From Armatimonadota bacterium (GTDB lineage Bacteria; Armatimonadota; Fimbriimonadia; Fimbriimonadales; ATM1): DNA of 11,434 nucleotides. Below the pieces are notes generated by a model. It did not search any database. It was not told the origin of the DNA and saw only the letters and a program-made list of their open reading frames with translations. The DNA is taken from NCBI GenBank assembly GCA_003695835.1, contig RFHN01000054.1, positions 1-11,434 of the forward strand, written 5' to 3'. Both the position numbers and the translations under genes were made by a program. Positions within the stretch are counted from its first letter, which is position 1. Every line of letters starts with the position of its first letter. Of the stretch, positions 1 through 7,794 are shown piece by piece.

Positions 1-1347
1 CCCGATGACGATAGGCGCCGAAACGCGTCCGGATCGCACCATCTCGTTCATGATCAGGCCCAACTTGGCTCGATCTCCCAAGCCAAGCCAACAGATGCGA
101 GCCGGCAAGCCCTGGAACTTGACACGCTGCGACGCCATTCGAATCCATCGGCAAAGTGGCTCGTCGTCGGCGAAATGCTCCAAGATCGCCTCGTCAATCG
201 CCTCGATGTCGGACGGGTTCCCGCTCAGCGCCGCCCACCGGAAGGGCCCTTTGCCCTCGCAGAAGAGAGGACGGATGTAAGCCGGAACGAATCCAGGAAA
301 CGCGAAGGCATTCTCCACTCCGTTGTCCTTTGCGACTTGGCGGATATTGTTCCCGTAGTCGAACGTAACGGCGCCCCGCTCCTGAAGCGCCAGCATCGCG
401 CGCACATGCTCGCAGATGGCGCGGTTGGCTTCTCGGACATAGCGCTCCGGATCCTCCTTGCGAAGCCGCTCCGCCTCCTCCAACGTGAACCCGTTCGGCA
501 CATAGCCGTTCAACACGTCGTGCGCACTCGTTTGGTCGGTCAAAGCGTCTGGAGTAACTCCGCGCCGCACCAACTCCGGCAGCACATCCGCGGCGTTCGC
601 GCAAAGGCCGACGCTGAGAGGCTGCTTCCGTTCGCGCGCTTCGTTGCACCAGGCGAGCGCCTCATCCAAGGAATCCGTGGAGCGATCGAGATACTGGGTC
701 TCCAGTCGCCTCTCGATCCGTCGCGGGTCTACCTCGACGCACAGAGCGACGCCCTCGTTCATCGTGATGGCGAGCGGCTGAGCGCCTCCCATACCACCCA
801 GTCCGGCGGTCACAACCAGACGACCCGCCAATGTGCCGTCGAAGTGCGCTCGCGCGAGAGCGGCGAAGGTCTCATACGTGCCCTGCAGAATGCCCTGCGT
901 CCCGATGTAGATCCACGAGCCGGCCGTCATTTGGCCGAACATGATCAAACCCTTTCGATCCAATTCACGGAAGACTTCCCACGTCGCCCATTTCGGCACG
1001 AGATTCGAATTCGCCAGCAACACGCGAGGCGCATTCGGGTGCGACGGCAAGACGCCTACCGGCTTGCCGCTCTGAACGAGAAGTGTCTCGTCATTCTCGA
1101 GCGTCAGCAGGGTCCGCACGATCGCACGTAGGCAGTCCCAGTTTCGCGCCGCTTTGCCGATGCCTCCGTACACGACCAACTCCAGCGGACGCTCCGCCAC
1201 CTCGGGGTCGAGGTTGTTCAGCAACATCCGAAGAGCGGCTTCTTGGATCCAGCCCTTGCAGTGGAGTTCGGTGCCACGAGGGGCGCGGACGTGCACCGGC
1301 TCTTGGCTCTGCAGTAACTCTTCGATCTGCGTCGTTACTGTGCCCAT
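1..1347 (-). CDS. hutU: Urocanate hydratase (urocanase), 3' end cut by window edge
   Basis: Urocanase is the cytosolic NAD+-dependent enzyme of histidine breakdown that hydrates urocanate to 4-imidazolone-5-propionate. The frame is open from an ATG at 1347 to the left edge: 449 codons of a family usually near 550, so about 100 C-terminal residues are missing. Seen: GWIQEAALRMLLNNLDPEVAE near residue 32, VYGGIGKAARNW (60-70), GTQGILQGTYETF (149-161), the glycine-rich NAD-binding stretch VTAGLGGMGGAQPLA, FDYGNNIR, FPGFVPAYIRPLFCEGKGPF, and the family signature FQGLPARICW from residue 411, whose cysteine (about 419) is the conserved active-site Cys. The visible sequence ends in APIVIG, just before the usual RDHLDxGSVASP block. 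The start is 23 bp after the stop of the STAS-USP gene. It has no usable Shine-Dalgarno but has CATAAT 7 nt upstream. No other hut gene is in the window. Confidence 0.96.
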   Translation of the reverse strand, partial: MGTVTTQIEELLQSQEPVHVRAPRGTELHCKGWIQEAALRMLLNNLDPEVAERPLELVVYGGIGKAARNWDCLRAIVRTLLTLENDETLLVQSGKPVGVLPSHPNAPRVLLANSNLVPKWATWEVFRELDRKGLIMFGQMTAGSWIYIGTQGILQGTYETFAALARAHFDGTLAGRLVVTAGLGGMGGAQPLAITMNEGVALCVEVDPRRIERRLETQYLDRSTDSLDEALAWCNEARERKQPLSVGLCANAADVLPELVRRGVTPDALTDQTSAHDVLNGYVPNGFTLEEAERLRKEDPERYVREANRAICEHVRAMLALQERGAVTFDYGNNIRQVAKDNGVENAFAFPGFVPAYIRPLFCEGKGPFRWAALSGNPSDIEAIDEAILEHFADDEPLCRWIRMASQRVKFQGLPARICWLGLGDRAKLGLIMNEMVRSGRVSAPIVIG

Positions 1348-1360
1348 ATCAGCGATTATG
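1347..1360 (-). promoter_or_regulatory. Candidate leaderless -10 element of hutU
   Basis: CATAAT at 1360-1355 matches five of six bases of the bacterial -10 consensus and ends 7 nt before the hutU ATG at 1347, so transcription would start at or one base before the start codon. No Shine-Dalgarno lies within 15 nt of the ATG; the nearest GGAG overlaps the end of the previous gene, nearly 30 nt away. No convincing -35 is seen at 16-18 bp. The gene may instead be read only from the operon promoter. Confidence 0.4.
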
Positions 1361-1370
1361 TCGCAAGAGG

Positions 1371-2192
1371 CTACTCCTGCGGCGTCGTAGCGGGCGGTTC
1401 GTCGAACGGATGCCGCACAAGGATGAGTTCGGAACGCACATCGGCGAGAAGGTGCTCTGCGGTCGAAGCCGGTTCCTTTGCCCGAGTGTCTGCGTCCGGC
1501 AGCGAGACCACGACGAGCTTTTCCTCTTGCTGCTCGCTGATCTCCTCGATGATCGCGTAGAGCGCCCGCCCCCGCTTCATGAACGTCTCACACTTGATTC
1601 GGTGAGACTCGAAGAACTGTTCCGCTTCCGCCAACGCAGCCTGGCCCGCCTCCTCCTCTTCGGGGATCGGCACCGTGAGTGGCTGGGACCGGTGAATCAT
1701 GATCGGATACAGCACCATCACCGCCAGTTGGCGCATTTCCGCCAGCGCTGCCGCCACCGCAAGCGCGTACGTATCCGAACGACCGCCGGAGAGGGTAATG
1801 ATCAGGTGGCTCTTCGGCTTGAGCGTCTTGGATTCCACCGTCGCTTCCGCTGCGAAGGTCTGCTGCACAGTCAGGCTCTTCCGAGCATCCTCGACGCTCT
1901 TCGCGATTGCGAGGCGCGAGCGCACTTCGGGTACGTGGCGGATCGCTTCTTCGACATGCGGCGGGACGTTCGCAACGATGATCCGCGCGTTTTGCGACTC
2001 GATGTGAAGCAGCATGTCGAGGAACGTCTGCGCGCCCTCGGGAGTCACTTCCTCCAGCCCGCTGCAATCCACGACGACGCCCTCAGGGTGTTGTTTCAAC
2101 AGAAGGTTGGCGGCGGTCCGGATCGTCTCCCACTGATTGGAAGTCAGATGTCCAGAGAGCTTGATGATGTCATCAACGGACTCTACGATCAT
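1371..2192 (-). CDS. STAS domain - universal stress protein (USP) domain fusion
   Basis: A 273-residue soluble protein with two recognisable folds. Residues 1-105 look like a STAS (anti-sigma-factor-antagonist) domain. The core GVVVDCSGLEEVTPEGAQTF (38-57) is equivalent to the D-x-S-G-[3-4]-[S/T]-x-x-G phospho-site region of SpoIIAA-like proteins, with T50 at the phosphorylatable position, followed by the ARIIVANV strand (69-76). Residues 127-262 look like a UspA-type alpha/beta domain: SHLIITLSGGRSDTYALAVAAALA, a strand-loop with LYPIMI, a helix rich in E/A, and the terminal strand ELILVRHP. The usual USP ATP-binding pattern (G-2x-G-9x-G-S/T before the last strand) is absent. A longer in-frame start upstream would run deep into the permease gene; the ATG at 2192 is chosen because it overlaps the permease stop in an ATGA junction. 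Role is inferred: a regulatory or sensory partner of the permease encoded just before it. No catalytic function is claimed. Confidence 0.8.
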   Translation of the reverse strand: MIVESVDDIIKLSGHLTSNQWETIRTAANLLLKQHPEGVVVDCSGLEEVTPEGAQTFLDMLLHIESQNARIIVANVPPHVEEAIRHVPEVRSRLAIAKSVEDARKSLTVQQTFAAEATVESKTLKPKSHLIITLSGGRSDTYALAVAAALAEMRQLAVMVLYPIMIHRSQPLTVPIPEEEEAGQAALAEAEQFFESHRIKCETFMKRGRALYAIIEEISEQQEEKLVVVSLPDADTRAKEPASTAEHLLADVRSELILVRHPFDEPPATTPQE

Positions 2193-4006
2193 TCCAAGAA
2201 GTACCTCACATTCGTAATCACGACGTTCTTCTTCGCCGCCAACGCTCGCCGGATCGGCTCCGCACTGTTGTTGTGAAGGACCGACTGCCACCAGTATTTC
2301 GGCACGGCCTGAGGCACTACGACCGTCAGCATGCGGTCCGGGTTCTCTTGTGTCGCCGCTTCGATATACTCGACGATCGGCTCGACGAGAGAGCGATAAG
2401 GCGACTCGAGGATCACCAACGGGATATCGCCGACGTACTCGTCCCATTCCTTTTTGACGGCGCCCACGGTAGCCGGATTGATCGCCACATGGAGAGCGCG
2501 CACGTCCTTACTGAACGCCTTTACATACTCCAACGCTTGCAGAATGCCCTTGTGCACCCGCGGGACGAGAACGATTACCGTCGAGTCCGCTGCCTTCGGC
2601 CGATACGACGGGTCTGGGTTCAGGCTTTTCGCAAGATAGTCGTAGTGGCGGCGGATTCCAGCAAACGTCAGAACCAACACCGTGAGAGCGATGACAACCA
2701 GATAGGCCCCGGCTGTGAACTTGGTGATGAGGACGACAAACCAGACGACGCCCGTCGTGCACATGCCGATGAAACTGACCACCGCTCCCCACTTCGGCAT
2801 CTTGTGCTTGAGTTGGTACCGCACCATCCCCGCCTGGCCCAAGGTAAACGCCGTGAACACGCCGAGCGCGTAGAGCGGGATCAGCTTGTGAACATCGCCG
2901 CCAAACGCGAGGATCAAGCCGCCGGAAGTCAAAGCGAGCAGAATGATGCCGTTTTGGTAGACGAGCTTGTCTCCGAGGACGGCGAGCTGGCGGGGCAAGT
3001 TGCCATCAATCGCCATGAAGCTGCACAAACGGGGAAAGTCTGCAAACGCCGTATTGGCAGCCAGAATCAGGATCGCCATCGTGGCGATCTGGATAGCGAA
3101 GAAGATCGGTCCATCGCCAAACACGGCCATCGCGACCTGAGCGACGACCGTCCGGTAGCCCGGCTCCTCCGTACTCATCGGCGTGATCCCGAGGTGAACG
3201 GCAAGCCAAGTTACTCCCATAAAGATCACCACGAGAATGCCCGCCAAAATGAACAGCGCTTGCGACGCGTTTCTCGGCGCAGGGTCCTTGAATGCCGGGA
3301 CGCCGTCAGCGATCGCTTCAATACCTGTCAACGCCGCACAACCCGCAGCAAAGGCGCGTAGGATCAGGAACAACGTGAGGGCTTGTTGAGGCTCCACGGG
3401 CGGCGGCGCAAACGAGACTCCCATCGTCCGAACGATCCCGTACACCACCATACTCACCATGAGAACCACGAACGAGTAGGTTGGCAGGGCGAACACAGAC
3501 CCGCTTTCCCGAAGCCCTCGCAAGTTCACGAACGCCAAGAGCAGCACCGCCGCCACGCCCATATCCACAATGTAAGGATGTAGGTCGGGCCAGGCCGAAA
3601 CGATCGCAAGGACGCCGCTACTCACACTCACGGCGACCGTCAACGTGTAGTCAATCATCAAGGCGCCGCCAACGATGCGACCAAACAGCGGACCCAGGTT
3701 CTCGCTCGCGACGCGATAGTCACCGCCTCCCTGGGGATACGCATAAATCGTACGCGTGTAACTCGTGATAACAATCAACACGAGGATGACCACGGCCAGC
3801 GCTACATAGATCCCGTACTTCAAGGATGCGCTTCCCGCGAGGATCAGCATGAGCAGAATCTCTTCGCTCGCGTAGGCGACCGACGAGATGTTGTCGCTCG
3901 CAAAGAGCGGAAGAGCGAGAAACTTGCTTAAGCGCTGATGGTGGGCATGCTTCGTCGCAATCGGAGCGCCCAGCAAAAGACGTTTGATGGAAGTCAGGAC
4001 CGACAT
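2189..4006 (-). CDS. APC-family amino-acid permease with USP-like cytosolic C-terminal domain
   Basis: A 605-residue integral membrane transporter of the amino acid-polyamine-organocation superfamily. The N-terminal basic stretch (to residue 28) leads into TM1 with LPLFASDNISSVAYASEEIL (32-51). Next come the loop YAYPQGGGDYRVASENLG (89-105), TM6 with TGIEAIADGVPAFKDP (227-242), and the family block NTAFADFPRLCSFMAIDGNLPRQ (318-340). Roughly twelve hydrophobic segments end near residue 450. Residues 475-605 are soluble and alternate strands and helices like a UspA domain (STVIVLVPRVHKGILQALEYV, RMLTVVVPQAVP, NVVITNVRYFLE). The ATG at 4006 is chosen because it lies 13 bp after the nagA stop with a purine-rich stretch in the gap, and because the upstream extension is not family-like. 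The substrate is unknown; the urocanase gene two positions downstream makes histidine or a related amino acid a reasonable guess. Confidence 0.9.
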   Translation of the reverse strand: MSVLTSIKRLLLGAPIATKHAHHQRLSKFLALPLFASDNISSVAYASEEILLMLILAGSASLKYGIYVALAVVILVLIVITSYTRTIYAYPQGGGDYRVASENLGPLFGRIVGGALMIDYTLTVAVSVSSGVLAIVSAWPDLHPYIVDMGVAAVLLLAFVNLRGLRESGSVFALPTYSFVVLMVSMVVYGIVRTMGVSFAPPPVEPQQALTLFLILRAFAAGCAALTGIEAIADGVPAFKDPAPRNASQALFILAGILVVIFMGVTWLAVHLGITPMSTEEPGYRTVVAQVAMAVFGDGPIFFAIQIATMAILILAANTAFADFPRLCSFMAIDGNLPRQLAVLGDKLVYQNGIILLALTSGGLILAFGGDVHKLIPLYALGVFTAFTLGQAGMVRYQLKHKMPKWGAVVSFIGMCTTGVVWFVVLITKFTAGAYLVVIALTVLVLTFAGIRRHYDYLAKSLNPDPSYRPKAADSTVIVLVPRVHKGILQALEYVKAFSKDVRALHVAINPATVGAVKKEWDEYVGDIPLVILESPYRSLVEPIVEYIEAATQENPDRMLTVVVPQAVPKYWWQSVLHNNSAEPIRRALAAKKNVVITNVRYFLE

Positions 4007-4019
4007 GCCCCGCCTGCCG

Positions 4020-5075
4020 TCAGACCGCAGGCTCGTGCAGCATACCCGTTCGCACCTCGAGCACCTCGCCGTCTTTCCCCACGAGCAGCCAAAGCGAGGG
4101 GGCAGGCAACCCGAGAGCGCGTCTTGGATTGAGGGAACAAGCGCGGATCGCCCTCTCGGGGCCGTCTTCGAAGTCCTGCCAGAGGTTCCGAAAAACGTCC
4201 ACAAGCGTCACTGCGCTGCCGCACAACGAGCCGTCCTCTCGACGCGCAGCTCCGCGTTCCACTCGCGCCTTTGCTCCCCATAAGGTCTCCTCCGTTCCAC
4301 TTCTTAGGCCGCTCAGTTTTGTCCCGTCGCTGACTGCGATGACCTCCTCGGGGCGCTTGAGACGGAAGAGAACGTCCGCGGCCGACCGCGACACGTGCAC
4401 CCGGTCGTAGATGAGTTCGCAAATCACGGTGGAAGCCCAGCCGAATCCGACGCAGCCCGGTTCCCTATGGTGAAAGGGGCGCATCGCGTTGTAGAAGTGA
4501 GTCAGGTGACGAAGGCCGGCTCGACACGCTGCCTCCAGCACGGCTGCGGTCGCATCGGTATGGCCTGCGCTGACAAGGATGCCGCGGTGATAGAGGTACC
4601 GAATCACAGCCTCCGCCCCGGGCAACTCGGGAGCGAGCGTTACGATCCTCACGGAGTCGAGCATCTCTCCGAGCTCACCGTGCAATTCCTCGGCGTCCGG
4701 CAGCCGCATCAGCTCCGACCTCTGCGCCCCCTTCCGCACCGGGTTCAAGTACGGTCCTTCGAGGTGGAAGCCGGCAAATCCCGGACAGTCGGGTGGCACG
4801 GATCGGATCGCTTGCCGCAGCTCCTCCCAGGAAGCCGTTACCGTCGTGGGGCAGACCCATTCAACACCCCGCTCGCGCAGCTCCCGAATCACGTCCGCCC
4901 CACGGCGCTCGTTGACATCGAAACCAGCGACGCCATGGCAATGGATGTCCACCAAGCCAGGACAAAGAGTTGGCAAACTCGAATCCCTTCCGTCCGCCTC
5001 GACGCGCAGAGACGACACGTCGAAGTCCACCTCCACCACCTGCCACGCCCGCCCGTCGAAGCGATTGGCTCTCAC
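4020..5075 (-). CDS. nagA: N-acetylglucosamine-6-phosphate deacetylase
   Basis: Cytosolic amidohydrolase-superfamily enzyme that removes the acetyl group of GlcNAc-6-phosphate, feeding amino sugars from chitin or recycled cell wall into GlcN-6-P metabolism. It has 351 residues, slightly short for a family near 380. Seen: PGLVDIHCHG (39-48, metal-site HxH), FHLEGPYLNPVRKGAQ (103-118, metal-binding E106), SAGHTDA (169-175, H172), LTHFYNAM (191-198, H193), ELIYDRVHV (220-228), AVSDGT (247-252, catalytic D250) and GSAVTL (286-291). All expected metal and catalytic positions are kept. The short N-terminus, which carries the small beta domain, explains the reduced length. The start is a GTG that overlaps the dprA stop in a GTGA junction, with GGAGGA 11 nt upstream inside dprA, so translation is probably coupled to DprA. 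No nagB or sugar transporter is in the window. Confidence 0.94.
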   Translation of the reverse strand: MRANRFDGRAWQVVEVDFDVSSLRVEADGRDSSLPTLCPGLVDIHCHGVAGFDVNERRGADVIRELRERGVEWVCPTTVTASWEELRQAIRSVPPDCPGFAGFHLEGPYLNPVRKGAQRSELMRLPDAEELHGELGEMLDSVRIVTLAPELPGAEAVIRYLYHRGILVSAGHTDATAAVLEAACRAGLRHLTHFYNAMRPFHHREPGCVGFGWASTVICELIYDRVHVSRSAADVLFRLKRPEEVIAVSDGTKLSGLRSGTEETLWGAKARVERGAARREDGSLCGSAVTLVDVFRNLWQDFEDGPERAIRACSLNPRRALGLPAPSLWLLVGKDGEVLEVRTGMLHEPAV

Positions 5076-6106
5076 GACCGGACAAATCCTCCGCCGAGCC
5101 GGGCCACCTTGCCCATCAGCTCCAGCTGCGTCAGCTCCGCGAGAACCTGACTGGACGGCAAGTCGAGCGTATCGCTGATGGTGTCTGCCAGAACGGGAAC
5201 GCCGCCGATCAGCTCCAAGATCCGCTTCTGGCTCTCGGAAAGATCCTCTTCCTCGCTCGACGTGGGCAAGTCGCCCTCGATTCCGAGAACCTCGAGGACT
5301 TGACCGATGTCAAAGAGCAGAGTGGCTCCCTCGTTGACGAGCGCAAATCCGCCATAGTGGGACTCCGCGTCCATCGGCGCCGGACACACGAATACGTGCC
5401 GACCCTCTTCGACGGCAGCCACAGCCGTGATGAGAGCGCCGCTCTTGGCTGGCGCCTCGACGACGATGACCGCCCGAGAGAGCGCTGCGATGACGAAGTT
5501 GCGGCTCGGGAATCGGAACGCGTCCGGAGGCGTGCCGATCGGAAACTGACTCACGACGGCGCCAGAGGAAGCGATACGATCGAGAAGGGACCGGTGGGAG
5601 CTCGGATAGGCTCGATCCACACCACACCCAAGTACGGCGATCGTGCGCCCGCCAGCCTCCAACGCACCCTTGTGCGCAGCGGCGTCAATTCCATAGGCGG
5701 CGCCGCTGACGACGGTGATCCCCGCCGAGGCCAGCTCCTTCGCTAACCGCATTGCGAGGGATTGCCCATAGGGAGAGGCCTTACGCGTCCCGACGATCGC
5801 CACGGCGAGCGCATCGCGCGGCTCGAGCGAGCCGCGGACGAAAAGCGCGGGCGGGGGATCGGCGCTCAGCCGGACGTTTTCTGGGAACGCCGGGTCGTCC
5901 ATCGGCAGCACGCGAACATCCTCCGGAATCGGGGGAAGCGGAAACCGCTGCTGTATCGCCTCCCTCTGCTTCGGCGATAGGGCCGGAGACCGGCTCAGCT
6001 CCTCAGCTGTCCGACAATCCGGCCCAATTTCCTTCAGCAGCTCGCGGAACTTCCGCGCGCTGAGATCGAGACTCAAAAGCGCTTGCCAGAAGCCCGGCTC
6101 GCGCAT
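5072..6106 (-). CDS. dprA: DNA-processing protein DprA (Smf)
   Basis: DprA binds incoming single-stranded DNA in the cytoplasm and loads RecA during natural transformation. It has 344 residues, normal for the family. A helical N-terminal part (1-60) precedes the Rossmann-like core: VAIVGTRKASPYG (102-114), VSGAAYGIDAAAHKGAL (133-149, equivalent to the usual SGLARGIDAAAH), TIAVLGCGVDRAYPSSH (155-171), FPSRNFVIAALSRAVIVVEAPAKSGALITA (199-228), and VFVCPAPMDAESHYGGFALVNEGA (238-261). Residues from about 286 form the C-terminal winged-helix DprA domain (SESQKRILELIGG...LAELTQLELMGKVARLGGGFVR). The ATG at 6106 is 11 bp after the stop of the propeller gene. A GGAGGAGG run at the end of that gene is somewhat far away, so some translational coupling is likely. 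No com genes are in the window. Confidence 0.96.
   Translation of the reverse strand: MREPGFWQALLSLDLSARKFRELLKEIGPDCRTAEELSRSPALSPKQREAIQQRFPLPPIPEDVRVLPMDDPAFPENVRLSADPPPALFVRGSLEPRDALAVAIVGTRKASPYGQSLAMRLAKELASAGITVVSGAAYGIDAAAHKGALEAGGRTIAVLGCGVDRAYPSSHRSLLDRIASSGAVVSQFPIGTPPDAFRFPSRNFVIAALSRAVIVVEAPAKSGALITAVAAVEEGRHVFVCPAPMDAESHYGGFALVNEGATLLFDIGQVLEVLGIEGDLPTSSEEEDLSESQKRILELIGGVPVLADTISDTLDLPSSQVLAELTQLELMGKVARLGGGFVRS
5087..5092 (-). promoter_or_regulatory. Ribosome-binding site deciding the nagA GTG start
   Basis: GGAGGA lies within the last codons of dprA, 11 nt before the GTG that overlaps the dprA stop. It is the best Shine-Dalgarno near this junction and supports the GTG rather than a later start. 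Confidence 0.6.
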
Positions 6107-6117
6107 AAGAGAGCGGC

Positions 6118-7785
6118 TTAGCCTCCTCCGCCTACGCCCGGTCCGCGGCCACCGCTTGAGCCAGTTCTCTGATCCACAACGCGCTCCTGGATCGCCGGCA
6201 ACGTATTGTCAATGAGAACCGTGAACTTCTTCTCGCTCAGGTTGCCCATCCAGTCCGTTGCGGACACGGTGATGACGCGGAACCCGTCACTCAACGGCAG
6301 ATTGGCCCCCGGCTGCGTGCTACCGGCCGGGCGGATCCGGACGTACACATATCCGCCGGCGGGTACGTACTCGAACTTCATCGGCTGGTCGTTGAACTGA
6401 ATCGAGATGCTCTGCTTCATCAGGCCGCTGCCCTGGTCCTCGATTCGGAAAACGAAGTCCGTGTTCAAGAAGCCGTTCATCGCCGAACCGCTGGGCGGGG
6501 TCAGCATCTCGATCGAGGGGCCGGTTTCGTCTACGCCGATATCCCGGCCAAACCCGAAGAGGCTGCCGTCCTCGGTCAAGACGTAGAGCCGCTCACCGGA
6601 ACCGACGATGGGGGCAAACGCGGCGACGTAATCAGCGGGAACTTCCTTTTCGGCGCTGCTACCGCCACCCCGGTTGGTTCCTCCGCCACCGCCGAGGTTG
6701 CCGCCTCCGCCGCCGAGATTTCCGCCACCGCCGCCTCCGAGGTTGCCGCCACCGCCTCCGCCGGAGTCACCCGAGCGAATCTTGCGCATCGTCCCTGGGA
6801 GCGGGAGCGTCGTGTACTCCCAAACGACGCGAGGATTGAGGTCGGCGGGATCAATCAGATAGAACGCGCCGTTCGTCATCTGGACGACAGCCGTGTCGCC
6901 CGCGGGTTGCGGAGGAACTTGAACGAATCCGTCCAGCTCCAGAGGTTTTCGGCTATATTGACGCCCATCCAGCTGGAAGGCATACACGTTGCCGCGCTCG
7001 GTTACAGCAACTCCGCCCTTGGGCGTAACCGCCACTCCACCAACTACCCTCTCCGGCAACCGAACGACATACGACGCGCGGCCGGTTCGCGCCGCGACGA
7101 GCGCGACCTGATCGCCGCTGACGAGGAACACCGTGCTGCCCAGAACCGTCGGCATCGGGTTGAACGGAACCGTCAGGATGCGCATCTCCCAACTCTTGCG
7201 CTGCGTGACCGCGTCAATCGCCATCACCCGACCATCGGTGGTGTAGAAGATGAGTTGACCGTCCGCGATCACCGCTGAACCGGTCTGGCTGCCGTCGAGT
7301 TGGAGGTCCGTCGTCCACGCCTTCGCGCCAGTATCGGCATTCAGCGCCACAATTCGGTCATCCGTCGTGAAGAGGAAAACGGTCGTGTCGTTCGCCACGA
7401 CCGTGCGCGCCACCCCATTACCCAGATGGAAGGACCATTTCTTTGTGCCATCGTTGCGATTGAAGGCATAGACGAACTTGTTCGAATTCGGCGCCACGAC
7501 GGTGTCGCCAACGACCGCGAGGTCTGCGCGGAAATCTCCATCCGGCTCTTGCCCTTGTGGGAAGTGGAAGAGCTCCGTGCCGGAGGTCGGGTCAATGGCG
7601 TAAACGCGCCGGCCTACCGCGACGAAGATCTTGTCGCCGCTCACGACGGGCTTAGCCGTCGGAGCGAAATCGGTTTTCCCGAACCATCGCCAACCGAGCG
7701 GGGCAGGCCCAGAAATTGCAAAAAGGGAGCTCGCAGACAACAGTCCGGCGAGAAGAAGACAGAGTCGGGTCGTCGTTGCTTTCAC
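6118..7785 (-). CDS. Secreted PQQ-like beta-propeller repeat protein with Gly-rich linker and Ig-like C-terminal domain
   Basis: A 555-residue exported protein of unknown role. Residues 1-23 form a signal peptide (MKATTTR, then a hydrophobic LCLLLAGLLSASSLFA core). Residues 30-330 hold PQQ-like propeller blades: DKIFVAVGRRVYAIDPTSGTELFHF (51-75), KFVYAFNRNDGTKKWSF (103-119), DRIVALNADTGAKAWTTD (143-160), GRVMAIDAVTQRKSWEM (185-201), QVALVAARTGRASYVV and GAFYLIDPADLNPRVVWEY. A glycine-rich linker (340-376) separates them from one more blade (RLYVLTEDGSLFGFGRD, 399-415). A C-terminal bacterial Ig-like or fibronectin-like domain (424-528) ends in SATDWMGNLSEKKFTVLIDN. The protein stops in another Gly-rich tail (544-555). 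The start is a GTG with GGAGGAG 9 nt upstream. It is the first gene of the operon and sits under a clear promoter. Propellers of this kind bind proteins (as in BamB) or PQQ; no quinoprotein active site was recognised, so a scaffold role is more likely. Confidence 0.85.
   Translation of the reverse strand: MKATTTRLCLLLAGLLSASSLFAISGPAPLGWRWFGKTDFAPTAKPVVSGDKIFVAVGRRVYAIDPTSGTELFHFPQGQEPDGDFRADLAVVGDTVVAPNSNKFVYAFNRNDGTKKWSFHLGNGVARTVVANDTTVFLFTTDDRIVALNADTGAKAWTTDLQLDGSQTGSAVIADGQLIFYTTDGRVMAIDAVTQRKSWEMRILTVPFNPMPTVLGSTVFLVSGDQVALVAARTGRASYVVRLPERVVGGVAVTPKGGVAVTERGNVYAFQLDGRQYSRKPLELDGFVQVPPQPAGDTAVVQMTNGAFYLIDPADLNPRVVWEYTTLPLPGTMRKIRSGDSGGGGGGNLGGGGGGNLGGGGGNLGGGGGTNRGGGSSAEKEVPADYVAAFAPIVGSGERLYVLTEDGSLFGFGRDIGVDETGPSIEMLTPPSGSAMNGFLNTDFVFRIEDQGSGLMKQSISIQFNDQPMKFEYVPAGGYVYVRIRPAGSTQPGANLPLSDGFRVITVSATDWMGNLSEKKFTVLIDNTLPAIQERVVDQRTGSSGGRGPGVGGGG
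6658..6765 (-). repeat. GGC-rich in-gene tandem repeat coding for (N-L-G5-6) units
   Basis: Within the propeller gene, residues 341-376 are three NLGGGGG(G) units of 7-8 codons followed by a degenerate NRGGG unit, coded by near-identical GGC/GGA/GGT runs with AACCTC between them. It is an imperfect 21-24 bp tandem repeat of the kind prone to slippage. In the protein it acts as a flexible linker between the main propeller and the last blade. Confidence 0.85.
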
Positions 7786-7794
7786 GTTACTAAA

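Noticed and set aside
2193..2447. Upstream extension of the STAS-USP gene to 2447
   Set aside because: The extra 85 residues are Arg-rich, overlap the permease coding end, and are not STAS-like. The ATGA overlap at 2192-2189 gives a better start.
1083..3361. Long plus-strand open frames (for example 1083-2276 and 2273-3361)
   Set aside because: They are Arg/His-rich translations antisense to the clearly recognisable hutU, STAS-USP and permease genes, with no family motifs. They are artefacts of high-GC codon bias.
4007..4204. Upstream extension of the permease to 4204
   Set aside because: The added 66 residues read out of frame through the conserved end of nagA and are Arg/Cys-rich. The ATG at 4006 directly precedes the normal APC N-terminus.
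6658..6765. Repeats in the propeller gene as a CRISPR or mobile-element trace
   Set aside because: The repeats are in frame, code for a Gly linker and have no unique spacers or flanking duplications.
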